From Cryomorphaceae bacterium (GTDB lineage: Bacteria; Bacteroidota; Bacteroidia; Flavobacteriales; Schleiferiaceae): a DNA stretch of 6,701 nt. How positions within the stretch are numbered: the stretch's first letter is position 1; every line of letters begins with the position of its first letter. Of the stretch, positions 6,600-6,701 are shown one piece after another. A program made the position numbers and the translations under genes. The notes beneath the pieces were generated by a model. The model worked only from the letters and a program-made list of their open reading frames with translations, was not told the origin of the DNA and did no database searches. Location: positions 467 to 7,167 of the forward strand of contig DLWR01000219.1 of assembly GCA_003444795.1 (NCBI GenBank). Direction: 5' to 3'.

Positions 6600-6701
6600 A
6601 CCTCGATAAATGGGGACGTTGCTGCATGCTTCGCCGTACATCAACTTTTGGGCACTTAGGCGCAAGTGCATAGCCGCCTGCACGTATGCCGAGGGAGGCA
6701 C
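6597..6701 (-). CDS. C-terminal 34 residues of an unidentified protein, cut by window edge
   Basis: The minus-strand frame is open from the window edge to TAA at 6597-6599 and ends QKLMYGEACSNVPIYRG. I do not recognise the family. Support for coding is indirect. The frame is open throughout, most third codon positions are G or C, the composition looks like a normal soluble protein, and the stop falls 9 bases before the DUF3050 start, typical operon spacing. A frame of 34 codons can also arise by chance. If real, it is probably the functional partner of the DUF3050 protein. Confidence 0.55.
   Translation of the reverse strand: MPPSAYVQAAMHLRLSAQKLMYGEACSNVPIYRG

Overview
The window is most likely chromosomal DNA from a member of the Bacteroidota, possibly a relatively GC-rich Flavobacteriales-type organism. 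The evidence is a secreted S46 dipeptidyl peptidase, a DUF3050 protein, no recognisable Shine-Dalgarno sequences, and several upstream boxes resembling the Bacteroidota -7 promoter consensus TAnnTTTG. The placement below phylum level is a guess from gene content. The density is that of an ordinary core-genome segment: six genes, short spacers and no stretch above 300 bases without a gene. I found no RNA genes, insertion sequences, CRISPR arrays or phage genes.

Layout from left to right. Positions 1-1044 (minus) hold the N-terminal 348 codons of lepA, the ribosomal GTPase EF4, cut off by the window edge. An 83-base divergent spacer separates it from parB (1128-1991, plus), the chromosome-partitioning CTPase/DNA-binding protein. 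parB runs convergently, with only 15 bases between stops, into a roughly 11-helix inner-membrane protein of unknown function (2007-3422, minus). A 132-base spacer with a strong minus-strand intrinsic terminator (3486-3519) follows. The terminator ends transcription of the next gene, a secreted S46-family dipeptidyl peptidase of the DPP7 type (3555-5696, minus). A 93-base spacer with two small inverted repeats leads to a DUF3050 protein with a probable heme-oxygenase-like fold (5790-6587, minus). The last 34 codons of an unidentified upstream gene (6597-6701, minus) end only 9 bases before the DUF3050 start, so these two probably form an operon.

The genes do not form one obvious pathway. LepA acts in translation, ParB in origin segregation, and the S46 enzyme in periplasmic peptide breakdown for amino-acid supply. 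The DUF3050 protein and its partial neighbour may form a separate metabolic unit. I see no convincing novel multi-gene system. The points most worth checking are a substitution in ParB's CTP-binding motif (GELRFR in place of GERRxR), parB lying apart from parA, candidate metal ligands in the DUF3050 protein, and -7-like boxes lying unusually close to start codons.
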